Shown here: in pieces, positions 51,096 through 59,900 of the stretch
How the letters are laid out: each line of letters begins with the position of its first letter
Numbering within the stretch: the first letter of the stretch is position 1
Assembly (NCBI RefSeq): GCF_001027285.1
Contig: NZ_CP011509.1
Location: 794,501-858,500, forward strand
Length of the DNA stretch: 64,000 nucleotides
DNA from: Archangium gephyra
Lineage (GTDB): Bacteria > Myxococcota > Myxococcia > Myxococcales > Myxococcaceae
Direction: 5' to 3'
The notes under the pieces: model-generated
Database searches by the model: none
The model's input: only the letters and a program-made list of their open reading frames with translations
Told to the model about the DNA's origin: nothing
Translations under genes and position numbers: made by a program

Positions 51096-53954
51096 ATGGC
51101 GCAGCACCCCTCCTTCCCCTCGGCCGAGCCGCGGGTCCACATCCGCGGTGGCTGGCTGTTGACGCTGCTGCTGGGCGCACTGCTGGGCGGATGCCCGGTT
51201 CCGCCCGATCCCCCTGCCGTTCCCTGGACCCGCGTGGCGGGGGCCCGGCCCGAGGCCCTGCTGTCGGTGGCGGGCCGCTCGAGCTCGGACGTGTGGGCGG
51301 TGGGCGCGGACCGGGGCCGGGGGCCCTCGGTGCTGCACTACGACGGCACCGCCTGGAAGGAGCTGTCCACCGGCCAGCGCGGGGACCTGTGGTGGGTGCA
51401 CGCCTTCGAGAATGGTCCCGTCCTGCTGGCCGGCGGGAACGCCACCATCCTCCGCTACGAGGACGGCGTCTTCACCCGCATGCGCACCCCAGGCCTGGCG
51501 CGCCACACGGTGTATGGCCTGTGGGGCGCGAGCCCCGAGGACGTCTACGCCGTGGGCAGCGTGTCCGGACAGAGTGGCTTCATCTGGCACTACGACGGCA
51601 CGCAGTGGAGCGAAGTGGCTCTGCCGTACGACGAGCTGCCGCGCACGGCCGATGGAGACATCCCCGGCTTCTTCAAGGTGTGGGGCACGGGCGGGGACGT
51701 GTACGTGGTGGGTGCGCAGGGCGTGGTGCTGCGCTCGCGCGCGGGGAGCGCCTTCACGCGGATTCCCACGGACACCACGAGCCGGCTCTTCACGGTGCAT
51801 GGCGCTGGGGGGGTCGTGACGGTGGTGGGCGGCGAGAGCCAGGGTGAAATCCTCGAGCTGGACGAGGCCGCCGGCCGCTTCGTGAGCCGCTCGCCCGAGG
51901 GCTGCCCGCTGCTGCAGGGCGTCTCGCTGTCCGCGGACGGCAGTGGCTGGGCCACGGGCTTCCGGGGCGAGGTGTACCAGCGGCGCTCCGGTGGCGGGTG
52001 GCAGCGGGTGGCGCTCGGGTTGCCGCTCGAGCTGGAGTCGCTGCACGCGGCATGGGTGGACCCGGAGGGCGGGGTGTGGGCCGTGGGTGGCAACGTGCTG
52101 TCCGGCGGGCTGAACGCCGGCACGCTGCTGCACCGGGGGCCCGCGGTGGCCGAGGTGCCCGCGCCGGTGGATCCGGGCCCGACGCTCCCGGCCTCGTGCC
52201 CGGCGGCGGCGGTGGATCCTCGCCCCGAGGGCTCCATCGCGCGCCGGTGGAACGAGCAGATTCTCGGCGCCATCCGCAGGGATCTCCCGCGGCCCACGGT
52301 GCACGCGCGCAATCTCTACCACCTGTCCGCGGCCATGTGGGACGTGTGGGCCGCCTATGACGCCACGACGGATGGTGTCTTCTATCGCGAGAAGCACGCT
52401 GCTTCGGACGTGGCGGCGGCACGCACGGAGGCGATCAGCTACGCCGCCTACCGCGTGCTCACCCACCGCTACACGAAGGCCATTGGCGGGGCCACGTCCG
52501 CCGCGTGCTTCCGCGCCTTCATGGAGAAGCTCGGGTACGCGCCGGACGCCACGGGTACGGACGGAGACGGTCCCCGCGCATTGGGCAACCGCGTCGCCCA
52601 GGTCATCATCGGCGCGGGCGCGGACGACGGCGCCAACGAGCAGCAGGACTACAAGGACACCACGGGCTTCCTGGCGGCCAACACGCCGCTCGTCGTCGAC
52701 GCCCCCGGGCTGACGGTGGCCAATCCCTCGCTCTGGCAGCCGCTCAACCTGGCGGTGGCCGTCACGCAGAACGGCATCATCACCACCTCGGGGGTGCAGG
52801 GCTACATCGGCGCGCACTGGGGCCGGGTGACACCGTTCGCCCTGACACGCCCCGAGGGTGGCGGGTTGTACCTGGACCCCGGTGCGCCGCCGGTGTTCGG
52901 CGCGGAGCTGCGCGGGCACGTGGTGGAGGTGCTGCGCAAGACGGGCTGGACGGGCAGCGACGAGCGGGTGGACCTGTCGCCCGGGGCCTTCGGCAACAAC
53001 CCCCTGGGCTCGAACGAGGGCACCGGCCATCCCCTCAACCCCATCACCGGCCAGCCCTATGCGCCGAACCTCGTGAGGCGGGGAGACTTCGCGCGCGTGC
53101 TGGCGGAGTTCTGGGCGGACGGCCCCAAGTCCGAGACGCCGCCGGGACACTGGAACGTGCTGGCCAACAGCGTGGCGGACTCGCCCGGCTTCTCGCGGCG
53201 CCTGTTCGGCACGGGCGAGCCGGTGGATGCGCTGGAGTGGGACGTGAAGGTGTACCTGGCGCTCAACGGCGCCGTGCACGACGCGGCCATCGTCGCCTGG
53301 GAGGTGAAGCGCGTCCACGCCACCGCGCGCCCCATCACCCTGCTGCGCTACATGGGCGGGCTGGGCCAGTCGACGGACCCCTCCGGGCCGGCGTACCACC
53401 CGGAGGGCCTGCCCCTGGTGCCGGGCCTCATCGAGGTCGTCACCGCGGAGAGCTCCGCGCCGGGACAGCGGCACGCGCACCTGGCCCGCTTCCGGGGACA
53501 GGTGGTGGTGAACACCTGGCAGGGCGAGCCGGGGGACCGGGTGCACGACGTGGGCGGCACCGGGTGGATGCGCGCCGTCGAGTGGATGCCCTACCAGCTG
53601 CGCACCTTCGTGACGCCCGCCTTCCCGGGCTTCATCTCCGGGCACAGCACCTTCAGCCGCGCCTCCGCCGAGGTGCTCACCGCGCTCACCGGCAGCGCCT
53701 ACTTCCCCGGTGGCTTCGGCGAGTTCGTCGCGGGCCGCAACGCCTACCTCACCTTCGAGCGGGGGCCCTCCACGGAGGTGCGGCTGCAGTGGGCCACGTA
53801 CTACGACGCGGCGGACCAGGCGGGACAGTCGCGACTGTGGGGCGGCATCCACGTGGCGCCGGATGACTTCATGGGCCGGCGGCTCGGCAACAAGGTGGGC
53901 CTGTCCGCCCTCGAGCGCGCGCGGCGCTTCTTCGACGGCACCGCCCTTCCCTGA
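51096..53954 (+). CDS. Lipoprotein fusion of a beta-propeller and a vanadium-dependent haloperoxidase/PAP2-like domain
   Basis: A 952-residue exported protein with a lipobox (LLLGALLGGC, Cys at about 33). Residues about 45-370 form a BNR/kelch-like propeller (repeats with SSDVWAVGADRG, SPEDVYAVGSVSG, GGVWAVGGN). Residues about 390-950 match the vanadium-dependent haloperoxidase-related family: ARNLYHLSAAMWDVWAAYD, FPGFISGHSTFSRASAEVL with the PAP2-type SGH, and a final GGIHVAPDDFMGRRLG with His. The reaction could be halide oxidation or phosphate release. The ATG at 51096 is favoured; a GTG at 51051 directly after the upstream stop is in frame. Confidence 0.83.
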   Translation: MAQHPSFPSAEPRVHIRGGWLLTLLLGALLGGCPVPPDPPAVPWTRVAGARPEALLSVAGRSSSDVWAVGADRGRGPSVLHYDGTAWKELSTGQRGDLWWVHAFENGPVLLAGGNATILRYEDGVFTRMRTPGLARHTVYGLWGASPEDVYAVGSVSGQSGFIWHYDGTQWSEVALPYDELPRTADGDIPGFFKVWGTGGDVYVVGAQGVVLRSRAGSAFTRIPTDTTSRLFTVHGAGGVVTVVGGESQGEILELDEAAGRFVSRSPEGCPLLQGVSLSADGSGWATGFRGEVYQRRSGGGWQRVALGLPLELESLHAAWVDPEGGVWAVGGNVLSGGLNAGTLLHRGPAVAEVPAPVDPGPTLPASCPAAAVDPRPEGSIARRWNEQILGAIRRDLPRPTVHARNLYHLSAAMWDVWAAYDATTDGVFYREKHAASDVAAARTEAISYAAYRVLTHRYTKAIGGATSAACFRAFMEKLGYAPDATGTDGDGPRALGNRVAQVIIGAGADDGANEQQDYKDTTGFLAANTPLVVDAPGLTVANPSLWQPLNLAVAVTQNGIITTSGVQGYIGAHWGRVTPFALTRPEGGGLYLDPGAPPVFGAELRGHVVEVLRKTGWTGSDERVDLSPGAFGNNPLGSNEGTGHPLNPITGQPYAPNLVRRGDFARVLAEFWADGPKSETPPGHWNVLANSVADSPGFSRRLFGTGEPVDALEWDVKVYLALNGAVHDAAIVAWEVKRVHATARPITLLRYMGGLGQSTDPSGPAYHPEGLPLVPGLIEVVTAESSAPGQRHAHLARFRGQVVVNTWQGEPGDRVHDVGGTGWMRAVEWMPYQLRTFVTPAFPGFISGHSTFSRASAEVLTALTGSAYFPGGFGEFVAGRNAYLTFERGPSTEVRLQWATYYDAADQAGQSRLWGGIHVAPDDFMGRRLGNKVGLSALERARRFFDGTALP

Positions 53955-53960
53955 GCAACT

Positions 53961-54099
53961 TCCCCTCTCCCTTCGGGAGAGGGACGGGGTGAGGGTGCCA
54001 CGCATCCCGGGTTCAACCCGCTGTCCACACCGTGGGCCACGGGTTGGAGAACGGGCCCGGACACCCTCACCCCCGCCCTCTCCCGGGGGGAGAGGGAGC
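53961..54099. repeat. Composite palindromic repeat, long form, second copy
   Basis: The same 140-base element as at 19147-19286 in inverted orientation, including the spacer with GTCCACACCGTGGGCCACGG. It fills the gap between two convergent genes and could end transcription in both directions. Confidence 0.85.
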
Positions 54100-54104
54100 A
54101 TCCA

Positions 54105-54551
54105 CTAGCAGAAGCACACCCAGCTGCCGTCCGGCTCGCGGTGCGTGTAGCAGTAGTTGCCGTCCGCATCGATGCACACCGGCGCGGCCATGGCCGCCAC
54201 GCTGCCCTGCTTGGGCGCCATGAACGGGTACATGGTGAAGCCCTTCTTCAGCGCCGCGGGCGACGTCTGGAACTCGGAGGCCAGCTCGGGCAGCCACTTC
54301 TCCAGGTTCATCACGCGCTGGCTCGGGCAGATGACGTTGACGGCCGCGTGGTCCACGCCCGGCTCCACGCGGAAGCCCTGGCTCGTGTTCCGCAGATCCA
54401 CCACCACCGTGCCCTCGGGCGAGCTGGCCAGCAGACCGGAGACGGAGATCACCTGGGTGCCGCTGGCGGGCTGCTCCGCCGGGGCCGTCTCCGTACCACC
54501 ACACGCGATGAGTCCGGCGCCAAGAGCGGCCAGGGCGAGCTGCTTGATCAT
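54105..54551 (-). CDS. Small lipoprotein, unknown
   Basis: A 148-residue lipoprotein (signal ALAALGAGLIAC). The mature part has a short VVVDLRNTSQGFRVEPGVDH region and several Cys near the end (VCIDADGNYCYTHREPDGSWVCFC), which may form disulfides or bind metal. No family recognised. The ATG at 54551 (MIKQL) is the natural start; an ATG at 54563 is just upstream. It is divergent from the phoD-like gene and followed by the composite repeat. Confidence 0.7.
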   Translation of the reverse strand: MIKQLALAALGAGLIACGGTETAPAEQPASGTQVISVSGLLASSPEGTVVVDLRNTSQGFRVEPGVDHAAVNVICPSQRVMNLEKWLPELASEFQTSPAALKKGFTMYPFMAPKQGSVAAMAAPVCIDADGNYCYTHREPDGSWVCFC

Positions 54552-54791
54552 TCGTGTCTCCAATGCCCCTCGGGTGGGGGGTGAGCCGGTGAGGGGAAGG
54601 CACAGTCTTCCAGGTAAACATGGAATTGCAAGGACTCATGGCATGGAGCCGTGCGGGATAGTGGACGCTCTTCGGCACGCACGTGGCGGACGGGAGACAT
54701 GCTGCCCTGGAGTCGGAGCCGTCCGCTGCCCAGCGCTGCGTACCCTGCCGCGCTCCGGGCCCCCCGCCCGGCCCGACGCGGAGGAGTCTCC

Positions 54792-56915
54792 TTGTCCCAG
54801 CCCTTGCACCGCCGCACCGTCCTGCAGTGCCTCGTCGCCGCCGCGGCGAGCACCGCCTTCGGCTGCCATGACGATGAGCTGCCCGTGGAGGACGGGCGTC
54901 CGTATTTCCCCCAGTCCGTGGCGTCGGGAGATCCCCGTGCCCTGAGCGTGGTGCTGTGGACGCGCGTGGTGGACCCCGAGCGCCCCGATGCCGACATCGC
55001 GCTCACCCTGGTGGTCGCCCGGGACGAGGCGTTCCAACACCGCGTCCTGGAGAAGGCCGGGCTGCTCGCCAGGGCCGCGAATGATCACACCCTCCAGGTG
55101 AAGGTGACGCACCTGGAGCCGAGGACGCGCTACTACTACCGCTTCATCATCGAGAAGGAAGGGCAGCGCCTGGGCTCGCCCGTGGGCCGCACCCGCACCG
55201 CTCCCGCCTACGGTGCGAACGCGCCCGTCCGCTTCGCCGTGGCCAACTGCCAGGACTTCCGCGGCCGCTACTACAACTCCTGGCATCGCCTGCTGCAGCT
55301 CGACGAGGACCTCGACTTCGTCCTCTTCGTCGGCGACTACATCTACGAGGCCGACTCCTCGGCCGTGCCCTCGCCGGACCCCGCGCGCGTCGTGCGCTTC
55401 TCGGACCCCGGCTCCGCCCTGCCGAGGGACCTCGGTGGAGGACGCGGGGAGCTTGTCGCCCAATCCCTGTCCAACTACCGCGACCTCTACCGCACCTACC
55501 GCTCGGATCCCTTCCTCCAGCGGGTGCACGAGCGCTACCCGTTCATCGTCGTCTGGGATGACCACGAGTTCTCCAACGACTGCTGGGACGCGCATGCCAC
55601 GTACACCGACGGGCGCACCGAGGAGCTCCAGCCCGAGCGGCGGCGCAACGCGGAGCTCGCCTTCTTCGAATACATGCCGCTCGACACCACCGAGGCGCCC
55701 GCGGGGGTGCTCGACCCGGAGGGACTGCCCCGCTACCCGGACACGCGCATCTGGCGGGACTTCATCTTCGGCAAGCACCTGCGGCTGCTCGTCACGGACT
55801 ACCGAACGTACCGGCCGGACCACCTCATCCCCGAGGATGCCTACCCCGCCACGGTGGCCATGGACGCGGCGGTGCTGGGCTCGCTGGGAATCGCCGGGGC
55901 CTTCGCGGCCGATGCCTTCGCCTACGTGAACATCGACGAGTTCCCCGCGCAGCAGGCCGTGTTGCGAGGCGCGTACGTGCAGCTCGCGGTGGGCGCGGGG
56001 CTGACGGCGGAGGCGGCGGCGGCGCGGGCCGCGGCGCTCGTGCGGGGCAACCTCGCGCTGGCCTACGCCAACCCGGTGCTGGTGGCGGCGGCGCAGCCGG
56101 GGGCGGGTCCGATCGATCCCGCGGGCAAGCCCCGGGGACTCGCCTTCGTGCACCTGGGCAAGCAGGAGCTGTTCTCCAGCATCGGCGCGCGCAACGTGGT
56201 CATCAAGGACACCTTCGACGTGTACGCGGCCTGGCGGTACGCCACCTCGGGCGGCGGGGCCCAGCACGCGCTCGGTGAGGCCCAGGAGGTGTGGCTGATG
56301 GGGCTGCTGCGGGAGGGCGCGAGCACCCAGACGTGGAAGGTGATGGCGAGCTCGGTGTCCATGACGTCGATGATCTGGGACCTGAGGGCGAAGGCGGACG
56401 TGGAGCCGCCCACGGTGCGCAACCGCTACTACTTCAGCGTGGACCAGTGGGACGGCTTCCCCGACAAGCGGAACGCGCTGCTGGCGGCGCTGCGGGAGCG
56501 CACGGACGGCCACGGGCTCGTCGTCGCGGGAGACATCCACGCGGCCTTCGCGTCGGTGGAGCAGGGGGTGCCGTGCCTCACCGCGCCCGCCATCGCCTCG
56601 ACCGCGGTGCAGGAGGAGGCGGGGGAGGCGGTGGAGGCGGCGGGCTTCCCTCCCGGCTCGGCCGTCTACCGCTACGTCGTCACCGAGCAGGAGGCGACCT
56701 TCCGCGAGGGCAACCCCGGCATCGCCTTCGTGGACACCAACGCCCACGGCTTCACGGTGCTGGAGGTAGGGCCCGAGGAGGTGAAGGCCGCGTACCACCT
56801 GCTTCCCAGCAGCGAGGTGCGGGTGGACTACTCGGCGCGGCCCGAGGAGCTCGCGGCGCGCTTCTCCCGGAGCGACTTCCACGTCCGGCCGGGAGGCACC
56901 ATCGACGCGGCGTGA
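54792..56915 (+). CDS. phoD: PhoD-type alkaline phosphatase/phosphodiesterase, Tat-exported
   Basis: A 707-residue enzyme. A twin-arginine signal (LHRRTVLQCLVAAAASTAFGC, with a Cys that may be lipidated) precedes the N-terminal fibronectin-like domain (FPQSVASGDPRALSVVLWTR) and the PhoD catalytic domain. The latter has ANCQDF, LFVGDYIYEAD (metal Asp), FIVVWDDHEFSND and a late GLVVAGDIHAAF with metal His. It cuts phosphate mono- or diesters outside the cytoplasm using calcium and iron in known members. The start is most likely the TTG at 54792 behind GAGGAG. It is larger than typical PhoD, with a middle insertion of about 100 residues. Confidence 0.87.
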   Translation: MSQPLHRRTVLQCLVAAAASTAFGCHDDELPVEDGRPYFPQSVASGDPRALSVVLWTRVVDPERPDADIALTLVVARDEAFQHRVLEKAGLLARAANDHTLQVKVTHLEPRTRYYYRFIIEKEGQRLGSPVGRTRTAPAYGANAPVRFAVANCQDFRGRYYNSWHRLLQLDEDLDFVLFVGDYIYEADSSAVPSPDPARVVRFSDPGSALPRDLGGGRGELVAQSLSNYRDLYRTYRSDPFLQRVHERYPFIVVWDDHEFSNDCWDAHATYTDGRTEELQPERRRNAELAFFEYMPLDTTEAPAGVLDPEGLPRYPDTRIWRDFIFGKHLRLLVTDYRTYRPDHLIPEDAYPATVAMDAAVLGSLGIAGAFAADAFAYVNIDEFPAQQAVLRGAYVQLAVGAGLTAEAAAARAAALVRGNLALAYANPVLVAAAQPGAGPIDPAGKPRGLAFVHLGKQELFSSIGARNVVIKDTFDVYAAWRYATSGGGAQHALGEAQEVWLMGLLREGASTQTWKVMASSVSMTSMIWDLRAKADVEPPTVRNRYYFSVDQWDGFPDKRNALLAALRERTDGHGLVVAGDIHAAFASVEQGVPCLTAPAIASTAVQEEAGEAVEAAGFPPGSAVYRYVVTEQEATFREGNPGIAFVDTNAHGFTVLEVGPEEVKAAYHLLPSSEVRVDYSARPEELAARFSRSDFHVRPGGTIDAA

Positions 56916-56933
56916 CGGCCCCGAGGCACGTCA
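56913..56933. terminator. Convergent inverted repeat holding both stop codons
   Basis: TGACG pairs with CGTCA over an 11-base G/C-rich loop; the TGA of the phosphatase gene and the TCA of the minus-strand gene are in the arms. Confidence 0.35.
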
Positions 56934-59900
56934 GCCCGCCGAGGCCTTCGCGGGGGCGGGCAGCAGGGGTTGCTCCAGGGCCTCGAGCGCCCGCAGCGGG
57001 CCTGGCGCGTCCAGGTGCTCGAAGATGTGGCGGGCCCGCGAGAGGTGGAGCGCGCGGGTGCCGCCGGGCTCGGAGGTGCGCGCCAGCTCGGAGTGGGCGA
57101 GCCCCTCGTCGGTGGGCAGGCGCCAGGTGCTCGCCAGCGCGGCGGCGCGCGCCCACAGGGCCTGGGCCCTGCCGGTGCGGCCCTCGAGCCAGGCATACGT
57201 GCCCTCGAGACGGGCGGTGCGGCTGAGGGCGGTGGGGTGGAAGCGGCTCGCCTTGCGCAGCACCCGGAGGGACGCGGTGGCCAGCGCCCGGGGCTCGGTG
57301 TCTCCGGTGCCGCGCGCGGCCTCCCAGAGCTCCAGACACGCCTGCACCAGCGAGGTGAGGGACGTGAGGTCCGACCACATCACCAGGGGTCGCTTGCGCA
57401 GCAGCCGCAGGGCCTCGCGCGCGTGGAGGAGCACCCGGCCGGGCTCTCCCTGGCGCTGGGCCACGAGCGCCGCGTTGCAGCGGAAGCGCAGTGTGTTGGT
57501 GGGATCCGCCAGGCCGAGCAGCACCTCCGCCTCGCGCAGCCGCTCGGCCGCCTCGTCCAGCCGGTCGAGCAGCAGCAGCGTGGGCGTCATCTCCGTGAGG
57601 GCCCACAGCACGTTGACGACGTTGGAGACCTCGGTGGCCTCGCGCAGCATGGACTCGCGCACGTACTGGGCGGCGCCCGGCTCGCGCGCCATCTCCAGCC
57701 CCATGCCCAGCACCTCCAGGCCGGTGCACAGGGTGAAATGCTCATGGAGGCGGCGGGCCCCGGCGATGCCCAGCTCGGCCAGCCGCAGGCCCTCCTCCCA
57801 GCGGCCGAAGGTGAGGTGCCAGGCGCCCTCGACGATGTCGGTATGCGGGCTGCGCGAGGCGCGGTGGAAGTAGCGGCGCGCCAGCCCGTGCAGGCGCCCC
57901 AGGCCCGCCATGTAGCCCAGCGCGTTGTAGGCCGTGGTGGCGGTGGAGAAGTCGCGCGCCGCCTCGGCGAGGTTCACGGCGGCGAAGGTGGCGGTGAAGT
58001 TCTCCAGCAGCCGGTCCGCGTAGAAGCTCTGCTGGGCCAGGGTGCTGAAGATGCCCGCGGCCAGGGTGAGCCGCTCCCGCTCGGCCTCCGAGCGCGGTGA
58101 AGGCAGCCAGCGCCCCACCACCATGCGCCCCACGTGCCGCGTCACCTCCCACGCCAGCCGGCCGCCCCACCCCGCGCGCGAGCCGGGCCGCGTCTGTCCC
58201 AGCAGGCGCAGCGCCCCATCACAGTGACGCAGGCTGTGCTCCGTCTCGCCCAGCGCGTGGTAGGCCGCGCCGAGCCGTGCGCTCCAGCGGGCCTTGCGCA
58301 ACTCGTCCACCGGCCCGGTGCCGCTCGCGGCCAGCTCCAGGGCCCGCTTGAGCAGGGCCACCGTCTCCGCGTGCGCCCCGCGGGACACGGCGGCCTCCGC
58401 GGCCTGCTCCAGGTGCTCCAGCGCGCGCTCGGGCTGCTCCGCCAGCCGCCAGTGGTGCGCCAGCAGGGGCTGGAGCTGCTCGCCCCGCTCCTCCTGCTCG
58501 CGCTCGTGCAGCAGCGCCACGGCGCGGTGCAGCTCGCGGCGCTGGGAGAAGGCCATCAGGTGGTAGGCCGCCTCCTGGATGAGCACGTGCTTGAAGGCAT
58601 ACACCGGGCCCGCGGCGGACTCCTCGCGCTGCACCAGGTCCAAACGCTCCAGCTCGGCGAGCTGCTGCGGCAGCGTGGGCCGGTCCGCCTCCACCGGGTG
58701 CACCGCGCGCAGCAGCTCGAAGGGGAAGGCGCGGCCGAGCACGCTGGCCACCTTGAGGGTGAGCTGTTGCTGCTGGGTGAGCCGGTCGATGCGGCTGGTG
58801 ATGAGGCCCTGGATGGTGCCGGGCAGCTCCAGGGCCATCTTCTCCACGGAGCGGGCGCCCAGGCGGCACTCGCCACGCTCGATGACGAGCCAGCCGGCGT
58901 CGCGCAGGGCGCAGGCGAGCTCCTCGCTGAAGAGGGGGTGGCCCTCGGCGCGGTCTCGGATGAAGGTGGCGGCCTGCGCGGGCAGGTGCCGCACGCCGAG
59001 CCGCTGGCGCACCAGGGCCAGCACGTCCTCGGAGGACATGCGGCCCAGGGGCAGGTGCACGGTGCCGGGCGAGTCGCGCAGCGGGCGGTACTCGGCGGGG
59101 GTGGACTCGCCGGGGGGGCGGGTGGAGAGCACCAGCAGCAGCCGCTTCACGCGGCGTTGCACGGCGAGCGCGAGCTCCCAGGAGGCGGAGTCCATCCAGT
59201 GCGCGTCGTCGAGCACCACCAGCCGGGGCCGCTCGCGGGCGCAGTCGTCGAGCAGCTGCACCAGCAGCTCGCGGGTGGTGGCGGCGCGCAGGGGGGCGGC
59301 CATGTGGCGCACGCCGTCGTTCTCCGGCACCTCCACGGGCAGCACGCCGTTGAGCAGCGGGGCCCAGGCCTCCTGCTCGGGCCAGGCGCTCAGGCGCTCC
59401 AGGAGGTGCGCGGTGCGGGCGGCCTCGTCCGGCAGTCCTTCGAGTCCCAGCAGGCGCGAGAAGACGGAGCGCCACGCGTGCCAGACGGGAGAGCCCTCCA
59501 CCGCCGTGCCCTGGCCGAGCGCGGTGGACAGTCCCGCGGCGCGGGCGCGCTCGAGCAGCTCGCCCACCAGCACGGACTTGCCGATGCCGGCCTCGCCCTC
59601 GAGGAGCACGGTGCCACCCACGCCCCGCTCCGCGAGCGCCCGTACCGCCGAGGCCAGCCGCGTGCGCTCGTCCTGGCGGCCCACCAGCCGCGTGCCCTGC
59701 GCGGGGGCGGTGGTGTTCTCGCCGCCGGGCTCGGGGCGATACACGGGCACGGGGTGGGTAATGCCCTTCATCTTCAAGGGCGCGAGCGTCTCGAAGCGCA
59801 GCCGCGAGGAGGCCAGCCGCAGCGTGGTGGCATCGCACAGCACGTCGTCCACGGCGGCCTGCATCAGCCGCGCGGCGAGGTTCACCGTGTGGCCCACCAT

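Noticed and set aside
50292-54101. Very long open frame on the minus strand (over 1200 codons) opposite the haloperoxidase-type gene
   Set aside because: It is the mirror frame of high-G+C genes; its translation is rich in His, Arg, Gly and Ala without any domain, while the plus strand shows clear motifs.
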